Shown here: positions 7,601 through 15,587 of the stretch, one piece after another | How positions within the stretch are numbered: the stretch's first letter is position 1 | How the letters are laid out: each line of letters opens with the position of its first letter | Assembly: GCA_033809435.1 (NCBI GenBank) | Contig: JAPXLS010000013.1 | Span: forward strand, 1-21,884 | DNA: 21,884 nt | Source: JAAZIN01 sp033809435 | GTDB taxonomy: Bacteria > Bacillota > Dethiobacteria > DTU022 | Direction: 5' to 3' | Made by a program: the position numbers and the translations under genes | Notes under the pieces: generated by a model | What the model saw: the letters and a program-made list of their open reading frames with translations, nothing else | Databases searched by the model: none | Told to the model about the DNA's origin: nothing

Positions 7601-8430
7601 CATTCAGGGAGGCGGAGCTGCCGCAAAGCGGCAAGGTCCTTCTTTATGACGGGCGCAGCGGCGAACCATTTGACAATGAAGTGACCGTGGGCTATGTCTA
7701 TATGTTGAAACTGGCCCACCTTGTGGATGACAAGATTCATGCCCGTTCTACAGGCCCTTATTCGCTGGTAACGCAGCAGCCTCTGGGCGGCAAGGCCCAG
7801 TTCGGAGGCCAGCGCTTCGGGGAGATGGAGGTCTGGGCCCTGGAAGCATACGGGGCCGCCTACACCCTGCAGGAGATCTTGACCGTAAAATCCGATGATG
7901 TTGTCGGCCGCGTTAAGACGTACGAGGCTATTGTAAAGGGTGAGAATATCCCCGAGCCCGGTGTCCCTGAATCTTTCAAGGTGCTGGTGAAGGAGCTGCA
8001 AAGCCTTTGCCTTGACGTGAAGGTGCTCAGTGAGGAAGCGGGTGAAGTCGAGATTCGCGAGGGCGAAGACGACGTGGACTATCGCCGTCTTGATGTAAAC
8101 ATTGAAGGGCTGGAAACGGGTCCCGACGATGACAGTGAGACCTATGCAGTCGGGGATGATTCCGATGAAGAGGACGACGAAGAATCGGAGATGCCGCCGG
8201 AGGATGAAGAAACGGAAGAAGATGATGATGAAAGCGGCGATGTTGAGGTAGAGGAGAGCAGTTCCGAAGAGACGGCGCCTCTCGCTTATTCTGCCGTTGA
8301 GGCGGGGGAGATTGAGGAGATCTCTCTGGATCAGCTTGGAGAGGAAGAGATGGAGAGTGCAGCGGAAACAGATGGTGAAGAGAACGATAACGGCGCCCTT
8401 TCCCGCGCACCCCGTAAATTACGCAAATAA
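4615..8430 (+). CDS. rpoB: DNA-directed RNA polymerase subunit beta
   Basis: The beta subunit forms one side of the polymerase active-site cleft. The 1271-residue product carries the rifampicin region intact (SQFMDQTNPLTELTHKRRLS from 443; D447, H457, R460 and S462 are the sensitive-type residues), then ETPEGPNIGLI. The active-site segment GDKMAGRHGNKG is at 915-926. The conserved end of beta (FKVLVKELQSLCLDVKVL) is reached near residue 1140. About 130 further residues follow, very rich in Asp/Glu, closing with the basic RAPRKLRK. An acidic tail is known in Bacillus beta; this one is longer. ATG 4615 has AGGGGGAGTGA about 10 bases upstream. rpoC follows after 39 bases. Confidence 0.99.
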   Translation: MSIQIASGVRERRSYARIQEVLDLPNLIDVQRSSYDWFLQNGLNEIFRDISPIKDFTGNLVLEIFNYSLGEPKYSVDECKERDATYAVPIKVNVRLINQETGEVKEQEVFMGDFPKMTDNGTFIINGAERVIVSQLVRSPGVYFDKKPDPTGATGKELVSATIIPNRGTWLEFETDVNDGIFVKIDRTRKLLVTVLLRAIGYGTNQEILDLYDHDPRILALLEKDHTDSEESGLLEIYKRLRPGEPLNIDNARSLFESLFFDGRRYDFAQVGRYKVNKKFSMVNCLSGAELAADLLDPHTGKVLFPEGTVVDEEAARRMDELGICRALIKHRSGACLIIGNGNVDPETKYLVPSDIVAAVSYILNLMDGLGEADDIDHLGNRRLRGVGELLQNQFRIGLSRMERVVRERMTIQDVDAITPQALINIRPVIASIKEFFGSSQLSQFMDQTNPLTELTHKRRLSALGPGGLSRERAGFEVRDVHHSHYGRVCPIETPEGPNIGLIGSLSTFARINNYGFIETPYRRVIKEEGRVTPEIVYLTADDEDKYAIAQANAELDENGCFVGNRITCRYQYDTVLRKPNEIDYMDVSPKQLVSVATALIPFLENDDANRALMGANMQRQAVPLLQTEAPLVGTGLEQKVAYDSGAVVVCRAGGEVIRVTSTEIIIRRDEDSDRPNYRINGRTGEKFEAGRSSWGNSGLDIYTLQKFKRSNQGTCINQHPIVTRGQRVSAGEVIVDGACTNRGELALGRNVLTAFLPWEGYNYEDAILLSEKLVQDDVFTSIHIEEYESEARDTKLGPEEITRDIPNVGEEALRDLDAEGIVRIGAEVRSGDILVGKVTPKGETELTAEERLLRAIFGEKAREVRDTSLRVPHGESGIVVDVKVFTREAGDELSPGVNQLVRVYVAQKRKISEGDKMAGRHGNKGVIARILPEEDMPFLPDGRPVEIVLNPLGVPSRMNIGQVLETHLGWAAKTLGIYIASPVFDGAVENDVFAAFREAELPQSGKVLLYDGRSGEPFDNEVTVGYVYMLKLAHLVDDKIHARSTGPYSLVTQQPLGGKAQFGGQRFGEMEVWALEAYGAAYTLQEILTVKSDDVVGRVKTYEAIVKGENIPEPGVPESFKVLVKELQSLCLDVKVLSEEAGEVEIREGEDDVDYRRLDVNIEGLETGPDDDSETYAVGDDSDEEDDEESEMPPEDEETEEDDDESGDVEVEESSSEETAPLAYSAVEAGEIEEISLDQLGEEEMESAAETDGEENDNGALSRAPRKLRK

Positions 8431-8452
8431 AGCATTTAACGCTTGATCCGGC

Positions 8453-8460
8453 GAAAGGAG
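8453..8460 (+). promoter_or_regulatory. Ribosome binding site that fixes the rpoC start
   Basis: GAAAGGAG lies 9 bases before TTG 8470. An alternative in-frame TTG at 8443 is upstream of this site and lacks its own, so 8470 is preferred. Confidence 0.7.
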
Positions 8461-8469
8461 CGATATTTT

Positions 8470-11400
8470 TTGGACGTGAACAGCTTTGATGCCTTAAAGA
8501 TCGGTTTGGCCTCATCCGAGCAAATTCGGGCCTGGTCCAGGGGCGAAGTGAAAAAGCCGGAAACGATTAATTATCGTACTCTTAAACCCGAGCGCGAGGG
8601 GTTATTCTGCGAAAAGATATTCGGCCCCCAGAAAGATTGGGAATGCAATTGCGGCAAGTACAAGCGGGTCCGCTATCGCGGTATTGTCTGCGACCGCTGC
8701 GGGGTGGAGGTGACCAGGGCCAAGGTGCGCCGGGAGCGGATGGGTCACATCGAATTGGCCGCCCCTGTTTCGCACATCTGGTATTTCAAGGGAATCCCCA
8801 GCCGGATGGGTCTTCTTCTGGATATGTCCCCGCGCAACCTGGAGAAAATACTGTATTTTGCCTCGTACGTGGTCATCGATCCCGGCGAGACCATCCTGAG
8901 CAAGAAGCAGCTGCTGACAGAGCAGGAGTATCGTGAATACCGTGAAAAGTATGATCCCCTGTTCAAGGCGGGGAAAGGGTTTCGGGCGGAGATGGGTGCC
9001 GAGGCGGTCAAGAGGCTGCTCGAGGAGATCAACCCCGATGAACTGGCAGCCGAACTGCGCGATGAATTGAAGAGCTCCAGCGGCCAGAAAAAAGTCCGGG
9101 CCACCCGCCGCCTGGAGGTGGTCGAGGCTTTTCGCCAGTCGGGAAACCGTCCTTCCTGGATGATTCTCGACGTGATTCCCGTCATCCCCCCCGATCTGCG
9201 CCCCATGGTCCAGCTCGACGGGGGACGTTTTGCCACCTCCGACCTGAATGATCTTTATCGCCGGGTCATCAACCGCAACAACCGTCTGAAACGGCTTCTC
9301 GATCTGGGCGCACCCGATATTATCGTGCGCAACGAAAAAAGGATGCTTCAGGAAGCTGTTGATGCCCTTATCGACAACGGCAGGAGAGGCCGGCCGGTGA
9401 CGGGACCGGGGAATCGTCCCTTGAAATCGCTCAGCGATATGCTCAAGGGGAAGCAGGGCCGCTTCCGCCAGAACCTGCTGGGAAAAAGGGTCGACTATTC
9501 GGGGCGCTCTGTCATTGTTGTGGGACCGGATCTGAAGCTGTACCAGTGCGGCCTGCCCAAGGAGATGGCCCTGGAGCTTTTCAAACCCTTCGTGATGAAG
9601 CGGTTGGTCAATGACGGGCTGGCGCACAACATCAAGAGCGCCAAGCGGATGGTGGAGAAGGTCCGGCCCGAGGTTTGGGATGTGCTAGAAGAGGTGATCA
9701 AGGATCATCCTGTTCTGTTGAATCGTGCTCCCACGCTGCACCGCCTGGGGATTCAAGCCTTTGAGCCGGTGCTGGTGGAAGGGAGGGCCATCCAGATTCA
9801 TCCGCTCGTCTGCGTTGCTTACAATGCTGATTTCGACGGAGACCAGATGGCGGTTCATGTGCCCCTTTCTGCAGAGGCGCAGACGGAAGCGCGGTTGCTT
9901 ATGCTTGCCGCTCAGAACATCCTGAACCCCAAGGACGGCCGGCCGGTGGTCACCCCGACGCAGGATATGGTTCTTGGATGCTACTATCTCACACTGGAAA
10001 AGGCAGGCACCCGGGGCGAGGGACACGTCTACATCGATCCGGAAGAGGCTTTGAGCGCTTACAGCATGGGCTACCTTGATCTGCATGCCCGCATTCTGGT
10101 CAAGGTTTCCGGTTTCAGAGGGCGCGATTTTGTGCGGCGTAAAAAATACCTGCTCACCACCGTGGGTAAGATCATATTCAATGATGTTTTCCCCGCCGAC
10201 TTTCCCTATATCAATAATGCCGATTTCGAAGATTCCCTGCCGGAGAGGAATTTTATACCGCTGCGCGGTTTGGATCCTGAAGAGGTCCTGAAAAAGGTGC
10301 CCCTGAATGATCCCATCAAGAAGGATTTCCTGGGCGATCTGGTTTTCCGCTGTTATCGCAAATATGGAAATACCCGGACAGCAGAGATCCTGGACGAAGT
10401 AAAAAGGCTCGGCTTTCACTATGCCACCCGCGCCGGGGTCACTGTCGCTATCGAAGATATTGTGATCCCGCCGGACAAGAAGGAGATCCTGCAGAGGGCG
10501 GAGGAGCTGGTTTGGGCCACGGAGGAGAATTTTTTCCGTGGGCTTATCACCGAGAAGGAGCGCTATGATCAGGTAATCAAGGTCTGGAGCCAGGCCAAGG
10601 ATGAGGTGACCCGTTCCCTGATGGAGGGACTTGACAGGCTCAACCCCATCTACATGATGGCCCATTCCGGTGCGCGGGGCAATGAGTCGCAGATCACCCA
10701 GCTGGCGGGGATGCGCGGCCTCATGGCCGACCCGGCCGGGCGCATCATCGACCTGCCCATCAAGGCGAATTTCCGGGAGGGGCTCACCGTGCTGGAATAT
10801 TTTATCTCCACGCACGGCGCCCGAAAAGGACTTGCCGATACCGCCCTGAAAACTGCGGACTCCGGTTATCTGACCCGTCGCCTGGTGGATGTGGTCCAGG
10901 ATGTGATCATCCGCGAGGAGGATTGCGGCACGGGCCAGGGGATCAGCTTGAGCGAGTACCTCGAGCATGACAGCAACCTTGACGAGGCCAAGGAAAGGAT
11001 CATCGGCCGCGTGGCCCTGGAGCCGGTCTACCATCCCGACACCGGTGATGTTATCGTGGATCAGGATCAGGTCATCGATGAGGATATTGCCGATGAGATT
11101 GCGAGGCTGGGCATTACGGAGGTGCGCTTCCGTTCGGCGCTGACCTGCCGCACCCGTCACGGCATCTGTGTCAAGTGCTATGGGCGCAACCTGGCCACCG
11201 GCAAGATCGTGGACGTGGGTGAAGCGGTGGGGACCATTGCAGCGCAATCCATCGGCGAGCCGGGCACCCAGCTGACCATGAGAACATTTCATACCGGGGG
11301 AGTTGCCGGTGACGATATCACCCAGGGCCTGCCCCGGGTGGAGGAGCTATTTGAAGCCCGCAAACCGAAGGGCCAATCCCTTATCTCCGAGGTTTCCGGT

Positions 11401-12165
11401 ATCGTCGATATTCAGGAGACGCGTTACAAGCGCGAACTGAGGGTGATTTCCGAGCACGAGGACCGCATCTACCCTGTCCCCTACGGGGCCAGGTTGAAGG
11501 TTGAGGACGGGCAGAAGGTTAATGCAGGCGACGAGCTTACCGAGGGCTCCATCAACCCCCATGAACTGCTCAAGGTCAAGGGGGTCCGCGGGGTGCAGCT
11601 GTACCTGCTTCAGGAGGTGCAGTGGGTCTACCGGATGCAGGGCGTTGATATCAATGACAAGCATATCGAGGTGATCATCCGGCAGATGCTGAAAAAGGTT
11701 AAAGTTGAAGATCCCGGGGATACGGATCTGCTGCCCGGGGGCATCGTTGACAGTCACTATTTTGAAGAGGTAAATGATGCGATCAGGGAGGAAGGTGGCC
11801 GCCCGGCCCTGGCCCGTCCGTTGCTCCTGGGTATCACCAAGGCATCACTGGCCACGGATTCATTTCTCTCGGCGGCTTCGTTCCAGGAGACCACGCGTGT
11901 GCTGACCGATGCGGCCATCAAGGGGAAGCAGGATCAGCTACTGGGATTGAAAGAAAACGTGATCATAGGCAAGCTGATCCCTGCAGGCACGGGGATGTCC
12001 CGTTACCGCAATGTCAAGGTCCATGCACCGGGTGAACCCGAGGAAGCTGCACTCGCACCGGAGAATCTGGGGGAGCCGGCGGTGGCGGAGCAGGCGGAAC
12101 CGGAGAAGGTAACCGTGCCGGCGCTGCTGCCGGAAGCGGCGGAAGCGCCCCCTGCTGAAGGATGA
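8470..12165 (+). CDS. rpoC: DNA-directed RNA polymerase subunit beta'
   Basis: The beta' subunit carries the catalytic centre and clamp. The 1231-residue product starts at TTG (MDVNSFDALKIGLAS). The N-terminal zinc site has C59, C61, C74 and C77. The catalytic magnesium motif NADFDGD (452-458) supplies D454, D456 and D458. The second zinc site is C819, C893, C900 and C903. The trigger-loop region MRTFHTGG starts at 937. The last 45 or so residues (from about 1187) are an Ala/Pro/Glu-rich tail with no recognisable domain. No terminator is visible in the 108 bases before the next gene, so read-through into the str cluster is likely alongside its own promoter. Confidence 0.99.
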   Translation: MDVNSFDALKIGLASSEQIRAWSRGEVKKPETINYRTLKPEREGLFCEKIFGPQKDWECNCGKYKRVRYRGIVCDRCGVEVTRAKVRRERMGHIELAAPVSHIWYFKGIPSRMGLLLDMSPRNLEKILYFASYVVIDPGETILSKKQLLTEQEYREYREKYDPLFKAGKGFRAEMGAEAVKRLLEEINPDELAAELRDELKSSSGQKKVRATRRLEVVEAFRQSGNRPSWMILDVIPVIPPDLRPMVQLDGGRFATSDLNDLYRRVINRNNRLKRLLDLGAPDIIVRNEKRMLQEAVDALIDNGRRGRPVTGPGNRPLKSLSDMLKGKQGRFRQNLLGKRVDYSGRSVIVVGPDLKLYQCGLPKEMALELFKPFVMKRLVNDGLAHNIKSAKRMVEKVRPEVWDVLEEVIKDHPVLLNRAPTLHRLGIQAFEPVLVEGRAIQIHPLVCVAYNADFDGDQMAVHVPLSAEAQTEARLLMLAAQNILNPKDGRPVVTPTQDMVLGCYYLTLEKAGTRGEGHVYIDPEEALSAYSMGYLDLHARILVKVSGFRGRDFVRRKKYLLTTVGKIIFNDVFPADFPYINNADFEDSLPERNFIPLRGLDPEEVLKKVPLNDPIKKDFLGDLVFRCYRKYGNTRTAEILDEVKRLGFHYATRAGVTVAIEDIVIPPDKKEILQRAEELVWATEENFFRGLITEKERYDQVIKVWSQAKDEVTRSLMEGLDRLNPIYMMAHSGARGNESQITQLAGMRGLMADPAGRIIDLPIKANFREGLTVLEYFISTHGARKGLADTALKTADSGYLTRRLVDVVQDVIIREEDCGTGQGISLSEYLEHDSNLDEAKERIIGRVALEPVYHPDTGDVIVDQDQVIDEDIADEIARLGITEVRFRSALTCRTRHGICVKCYGRNLATGKIVDVGEAVGTIAAQSIGEPGTQLTMRTFHTGGVAGDDITQGLPRVEELFEARKPKGQSLISEVSGIVDIQETRYKRELRVISEHEDRIYPVPYGARLKVEDGQKVNAGDELTEGSINPHELLKVKGVRGVQLYLLQEVQWVYRMQGVDINDKHIEVIIRQMLKKVKVEDPGDTDLLPGGIVDSHYFEEVNDAIREEGGRPALARPLLLGITKASLATDSFLSAASFQETTRVLTDAAIKGKQDQLLGLKENVIIGKLIPAGTGMSRYRNVKVHAPGEPEEAALAPENLGEPAVAEQAEPEKVTVPALLPEAAEAPPAEG

Positions 12166-12191
12166 ACCGGGCCCGGTCGCAAATAAATTGA

Positions 12192-12220
12192 TTGACAACA
12201 TCCCGGGCCGGTGATACAAT
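12192..12220 (+). promoter_or_regulatory. Promoter for the L7Ae-rpsL-rpsG-fusA-tuf cluster
   Basis: TTGACA (12192-12197), a 17-base spacer and TACAAT (12215-12220) make this the best consensus match in the window. The predicted start is near 12227, about 47 bases before the first gene. It lets the str cluster be expressed independently of rpoBC. Confidence 0.75.
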
Positions 12221-12273
12221 CTTTGAGTGCGCTTTACAGGGCGGGTGCTTTCGGAAAGTGAGGTGGGCGGTTT

Positions 12274-12537
12274 TTGGACGACACTGAACTGATGGAACAG
12301 GTTTGCGGGGCCAGGCGCAAGGTTGTCGGAACCAAGCAGACCCTGAAGGCACTGGAAAAGGATGAGGCGGTCTTGGTCCTGCTGGCGGAGGATGCCGAAA
12401 TGAAAGTAAGCGCTCCGGTGGCGGATCTTGCCGGAAGCAAGGGTGTAGAGGTTCGTTACGTTGGAAGCATGTCCGATCTGGGGAAGATTTGTGGAATCAA
12501 GGTAAAAGCAGCTGCTGCTGCCATTATTGAGTTTTAA
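12274..12537 (+). CDS. rplGB: L7Ae-family ribosomal/kink-turn RNA-binding protein
   Basis: An 87-residue protein of the L7Ae/L30e/S12e family. Its Bacillus relative YbxF binds kink-turn RNA and has been linked to the ribosome. The RNA-contact segment RRKVVGTKQTLKAL (14-27) and the C-terminal SMSDLGKICGIKVKAAAAAI match the family. The TTG start at 12274 has GAGGTG at 12260-12265, 8 bases upstream. It stands between rpoC and rpsL, a position typical of Bacillota, and is the first gene after the str promoter. Its exact job is not certain from sequence. Confidence 0.9.
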   Translation: MDDTELMEQVCGARRKVVGTKQTLKALEKDEAVLVLLAEDAEMKVSAPVADLAGSKGVEVRYVGSMSDLGKICGIKVKAAAAAIIEF

Positions 12538-12545
12538 AGGGGGTG
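12536..12545 (+). promoter_or_regulatory. Ribosome binding site that fixes the rpsL start
   Basis: AAAGGGGGTG overlaps the stop codon of the preceding gene and lies 5 bases before TTG 12551. The in-frame ATG at 12527 is upstream of it, inside the L7Ae gene, and would add eight residues not found in S12. Confidence 0.75.
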
Positions 12546-12550
12546 GACTG

Positions 12551-12928
12551 TTGCCGACCTTAAATCAATTGGTACGCAAGGGGCGTCGGAAACAGACGCA
12601 CAAATCCGCCGCTCCGGCGCTGGAGCGTTCACCGCAGAAAAGAGGGGTCTGCACCAGGGTTTCCACAACGACGCCAAAAAAGCCGAACTCTGCTTTGCGG
12701 AAAATTGCCCGTGTTCGCCTGACCAACGGGATCGAGGTCACCGCCTATATTCCGGGAATCGGGCACAATCTTCAGGAGCACTCCGTGGTTCTGGTCCGGG
12801 GCGGGCGGGTGAAGGATCTGCCCGGTGTGCGTTATCACCTGGTGCGGGGCACACTGGATGCAGCCGGAGTGGAGAATCGGGCCCAGGCGCGTTCCAAATA
12901 TGGGGCCAAGAAACCCAGGGCAAAGTAA
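12551..12928 (+). CDS. rpsL: 30S ribosomal protein S12 (uS12)
   Basis: S12 is the decoding-centre protein that monitors codon-anticodon pairing and is the streptomycin-resistance locus. From TTG 12551 the product has 125 residues and begins MPTLNQLVRKGR, the normal start. TPKKPNSAL places lysines at 43 and 44, and K88 with D89 lie in GGRVKDLPG, so the usual streptomycin-sensitive residues are present. D89 is the position modified by RimO in species that have it. It starts 13 bases after the L7Ae stop and is followed by rpsG after 33 bases. Confidence 0.97.
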   Translation: MPTLNQLVRKGRRKQTHKSAAPALERSPQKRGVCTRVSTTTPKKPNSALRKIARVRLTNGIEVTAYIPGIGHNLQEHSVVLVRGGRVKDLPGVRYHLVRGTLDAAGVENRAQARSKYGAKKPRAK

Positions 12929-12961
12929 AGCGGTACACGCATAGGAAGGGGTGATCAGGAG

Positions 12962-13432
12962 ATGCCACGCAAGGGCCCGGTGGCCAAGCGGGATATTCTC
13001 GCAGATCCTGTATATAACAACAAGCTTGTGGCCAAGTTTATCAACAAGCTCATGTATGACGGGAAAAAGGGGATTGCTCAGAAGACCTTCTACGAGTCTT
13101 TTGAAATAATCAGGAAAAAAACCGGCAAGGATCCGCAGGATGTTTTTGAAACTGCCATACGTAATGTATCCCCTGTTCTGGAAGTGAAGCCCCGCCGCGT
13201 CGGAGGCGCTACTTACCAGGTTCCCATAGAGGTGACCGCTCATCGCAAGAGTATGCTGGCCATACGTTGGATTATCGGTTTCGCCAGGAACCGGGGAGAG
13301 AAAACAATGCCGCAGAGGTTGGCGGCTGAAATTCTTGATGCCTCCAACGGTGTCGGCGCCGCGATGAAGAAGAAGGAAGATACGCACAAGATGGCCGAAG
13401 CCAACAAGGCTTTCGCCCACTACAGATGGTAA
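12962..13432 (+). CDS. rpsG: 30S ribosomal protein S7 (uS7)
   Basis: S7 starts assembly of the 30S head by binding the 3' domain of 16S rRNA and lines the E site. The 156-residue product is exactly family length. The signature RRVGGATYQVPIEV is at 78-91, and the C-terminal end AHYRW is typical. ATG 12962 follows AAGGGGTGATC (from 12946), a near match to the anti-16S sequence. S7 represses the str operon in E. coli; I see no obvious equivalent site in the 33-base gap here. Confidence 0.98.
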   Translation: MPRKGPVAKRDILADPVYNNKLVAKFINKLMYDGKKGIAQKTFYESFEIIRKKTGKDPQDVFETAIRNVSPVLEVKPRRVGGATYQVPIEVTAHRKSMLAIRWIIGFARNRGEKTMPQRLAAEILDASNGVGAAMKKKEDTHKMAEANKAFAHYRW

Positions 13433-13474
13433 TTGCGGGGCGGGAATCGCTTCAGGTTCTTGTATTTTAATGGG

Positions 13475-13483
13475 AAAGGAGGG
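13475..13483 (+). promoter_or_regulatory. Ribosome binding site that fixes the fusA start
   Basis: AAAGGAGGG lies 4 bases before ATG 13488 and 7 before ATG 13491. It overlaps an upstream in-frame ATG (13470), which is therefore not the start. Confidence 0.7.
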
Positions 13484-13487
13484 AAAA

Positions 13488-15569
13488 ATGATGAGCCCGA
13501 TTGTTCCGCTGGAAAGAGTGAGAAATATAGGCATTGCCGCCCATATTGATGCCGGCAAAACTACGACTACCGAGAGGATTCTTTTCTACAGCGGCCGTTT
13601 GCACAAGCTGGGCGAAGTTCACGAGGGTACCGCCACCATGGATTGGATGGCCCAGGAGCAGGAGCGCGGCATCACCATCACCTCGGCGGCAACGACCTGT
13701 ATGTGGCACGACGCCCGGATTAACATTATAGATACGCCCGGACACGTGGACTTTACCGTGGAAGTGGAGCGTTCCATGCGTGTCCTTGACGGGGTGGTGG
13801 CCATATTCTGCGCCAAGGGCGGTGTTGAACCGCAATCCGAAACGGTCTGGCGCCAGGCTGATCGCTACCATGTACCCAGGATCGCCTATATCAACAAGAT
13901 GGATATTGTGGGGGCAGATTTTTTCAATGTGCTCCGGCAGCTTCGAGAAAAACTGCAAGCGCAGGCGCTGCCACTGCAGCTGCCCATTGGAGCCGAAGGC
14001 AAGTTTACCGGTGTTATCGACCTGATCCGCCAGCGGGCAATTATTTATGAAGATGATCTGGGCATGCACAGCCGCGAAGCGGAAATTCCGGAGGCGATGC
14101 GCGAGCAGGCCGCCGATTTCCGGGGGCGGATTCTGGAAGCCGCGGCCGAATATGATGACGTCATTATGGAAAAATATTTTAACGGACAGGAGATTACTGC
14201 GGAAGAGTGCTGCAGCGCTTTGCGCAGGGCCACGATCCATCACGCCCTGGTCCCCGTTTTCTGCGGCTCCTCGTACCGGAACAAGGGCGTTCAACCGCTG
14301 CTTGATGCGGTAGTAACATTTCTTCCCTCCCCGATAGATGTTGGTGCAGTCAAGGGTTTTGATTTCAAGACGGGCCGGGAAGATTTTCGTTTGCCCTCCG
14401 AGGAGGCCCCGTTTTCGGCGCTGGTCTTTAAAATCATGGTTGATCCTTTTGTGGGCAAGCTTGCCTTTGCCCGCGTCTACTCGGGGCGGTTGAAACGGGG
14501 TTCGGTGATTTTCAATGCCGCCCGCGAGAAACGGCAGCGGATCAGCCGCCTTTTAAGGATGCATGCAAACTATCGTGAGGAAGTTGAGGAGGCCATAGCC
14601 GGCGATATTATTGCATTCGCCGGGCCCAAGGAGATCGGCACCGGGGATACCCTTTGCAACCTGGAAAAGCCGATTATTCTGGAAGCCATTCAATTCCCGG
14701 AACCCGTTATCTCCGTGGCTATCGAGCCGAAAACAAAGGCGGATCAGGATAAAATGAGTCTTTCGCTGCAGCACCTGGCCGAGGAGGATCCCACATTTCA
14801 CACGCATACGGATATGGATACGGGGCAAACGATCATTTCGGGCATGGGTGAGCTGCACCTGGAGGTAATCGTGGATCGGCTACTGAGGGAATTCAAGGTG
14901 CAGGCAAATGTAGGGAAGCCCCAGGTGGCGTACAAAGAGACAATCAACGGCCGGGCGCGGGTTGAGGGGCGCTTTATCCGTCAGACGGGCGGAAGGGGAC
15001 AGTACGGTCATGTGGTGATCGAGGTCGCTCCTCTGGAGCCGGGTAAAGGTTTTCTGTTTACGAACGATATTGTGGGCGGTGTTATTCCGAAGGAATATAT
15101 TCCCTCTGTCGAGAGCGGTTTGCGAGAAGCCATGCACAACGGTGTCCTGGCCGGGTACCCGGTAACGGATGTTGAGGCCAGGCTTCTGGACGGCTCTTAT
15201 CACCCCGTGGATTCATCGGAACTGGCCTTCAAGATTGCCGCCTCCCAGGCGCTGAAAAAGGCTTTGAGCCAGGCTCAGCCTGTTTTGCTGGAGCCGATCA
15301 TGAAGGTGGAAATATCTGTTCCAGAGGAATATCTTGGTGACATACTGGGTGATTTCACCGGCCGGCGGGGCCGGATCATGGGTACGGATCATAAGGGGCC
15401 CCTTCATATTGTTCGGGGAATTGCCCCTCTCTCCGACATGTTCGGCTATACCACCACTTTGCGTTCATTGACGCAGGGCCGCGGTGTTTTCACCATGGAA
15501 TTCAACCGTTATGATGAACTGCCGCAAAATATAGCTCAAAAAATTATTACGCAGAGTGTAGCTTACTAA
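13488..15569 (+). CDS. fusA: Elongation factor G
   Basis: EF-G is the GTPase that drives tRNA-mRNA translocation and, with RRF, ribosome recycling. The 693-residue product is full length. The G domain has AHIDAGKT (18-25), RGITITSA (from 60), DTPGH (82-86) and NKMD (136-139). TGGRGQYGHV and GSYHPVDSSELAFK mark domain IV, and GRRGRIMG with DMFGYTTTLRS marks domain V. ATG 13488 or the adjacent ATG 13491 is the start. Its place between rpsG and tuf indicates the housekeeping EF-G rather than a paralogue. Confidence 0.97.
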   Translation: MMSPIVPLERVRNIGIAAHIDAGKTTTTERILFYSGRLHKLGEVHEGTATMDWMAQEQERGITITSAATTCMWHDARINIIDTPGHVDFTVEVERSMRVLDGVVAIFCAKGGVEPQSETVWRQADRYHVPRIAYINKMDIVGADFFNVLRQLREKLQAQALPLQLPIGAEGKFTGVIDLIRQRAIIYEDDLGMHSREAEIPEAMREQAADFRGRILEAAAEYDDVIMEKYFNGQEITAEECCSALRRATIHHALVPVFCGSSYRNKGVQPLLDAVVTFLPSPIDVGAVKGFDFKTGREDFRLPSEEAPFSALVFKIMVDPFVGKLAFARVYSGRLKRGSVIFNAAREKRQRISRLLRMHANYREEVEEAIAGDIIAFAGPKEIGTGDTLCNLEKPIILEAIQFPEPVISVAIEPKTKADQDKMSLSLQHLAEEDPTFHTHTDMDTGQTIISGMGELHLEVIVDRLLREFKVQANVGKPQVAYKETINGRARVEGRFIRQTGGRGQYGHVVIEVAPLEPGKGFLFTNDIVGGVIPKEYIPSVESGLREAMHNGVLAGYPVTDVEARLLDGSYHPVDSSELAFKIAASQALKKALSQAQPVLLEPIMKVEISVPEEYLGDILGDFTGRRGRIMGTDHKGPLHIVRGIAPLSDMFGYTTTLRSLTQGRGVFTMEFNRYDELPQNIAQKIITQSVAY

Positions 15570-15574
15570 TATCT

Positions 15575-15580
15575 GGAGGT
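15575..15580 (+). promoter_or_regulatory. Ribosome binding site that fixes the tuf start
   Basis: GGAGGT lies 7 bases before TTG 15588. An in-frame GTG at 15579 is part of this site, so it is not the start. Confidence 0.75.
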
Positions 15581-15587
15581 GTTTCAG

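Noticed and set aside
9685..11292. 535-codon open frame on the - strand opposite rpoC
   Set aside because: It lies wholly within rpoC, the product resembles no family I know, and rpoC motifs are intact on the + strand. It is a shadow of GC-rich coding sequence, as are the other - strand frames at 8602-9627 and 12629-13558.
12166..12177. Perfect palindrome ACCGGGCCCGGT after rpoC as an operator or terminator
   Set aside because: There is no loop and no T-run, and a single 12-base palindrome in GC-rich DNA can be chance. No second copy or known operator supports it.
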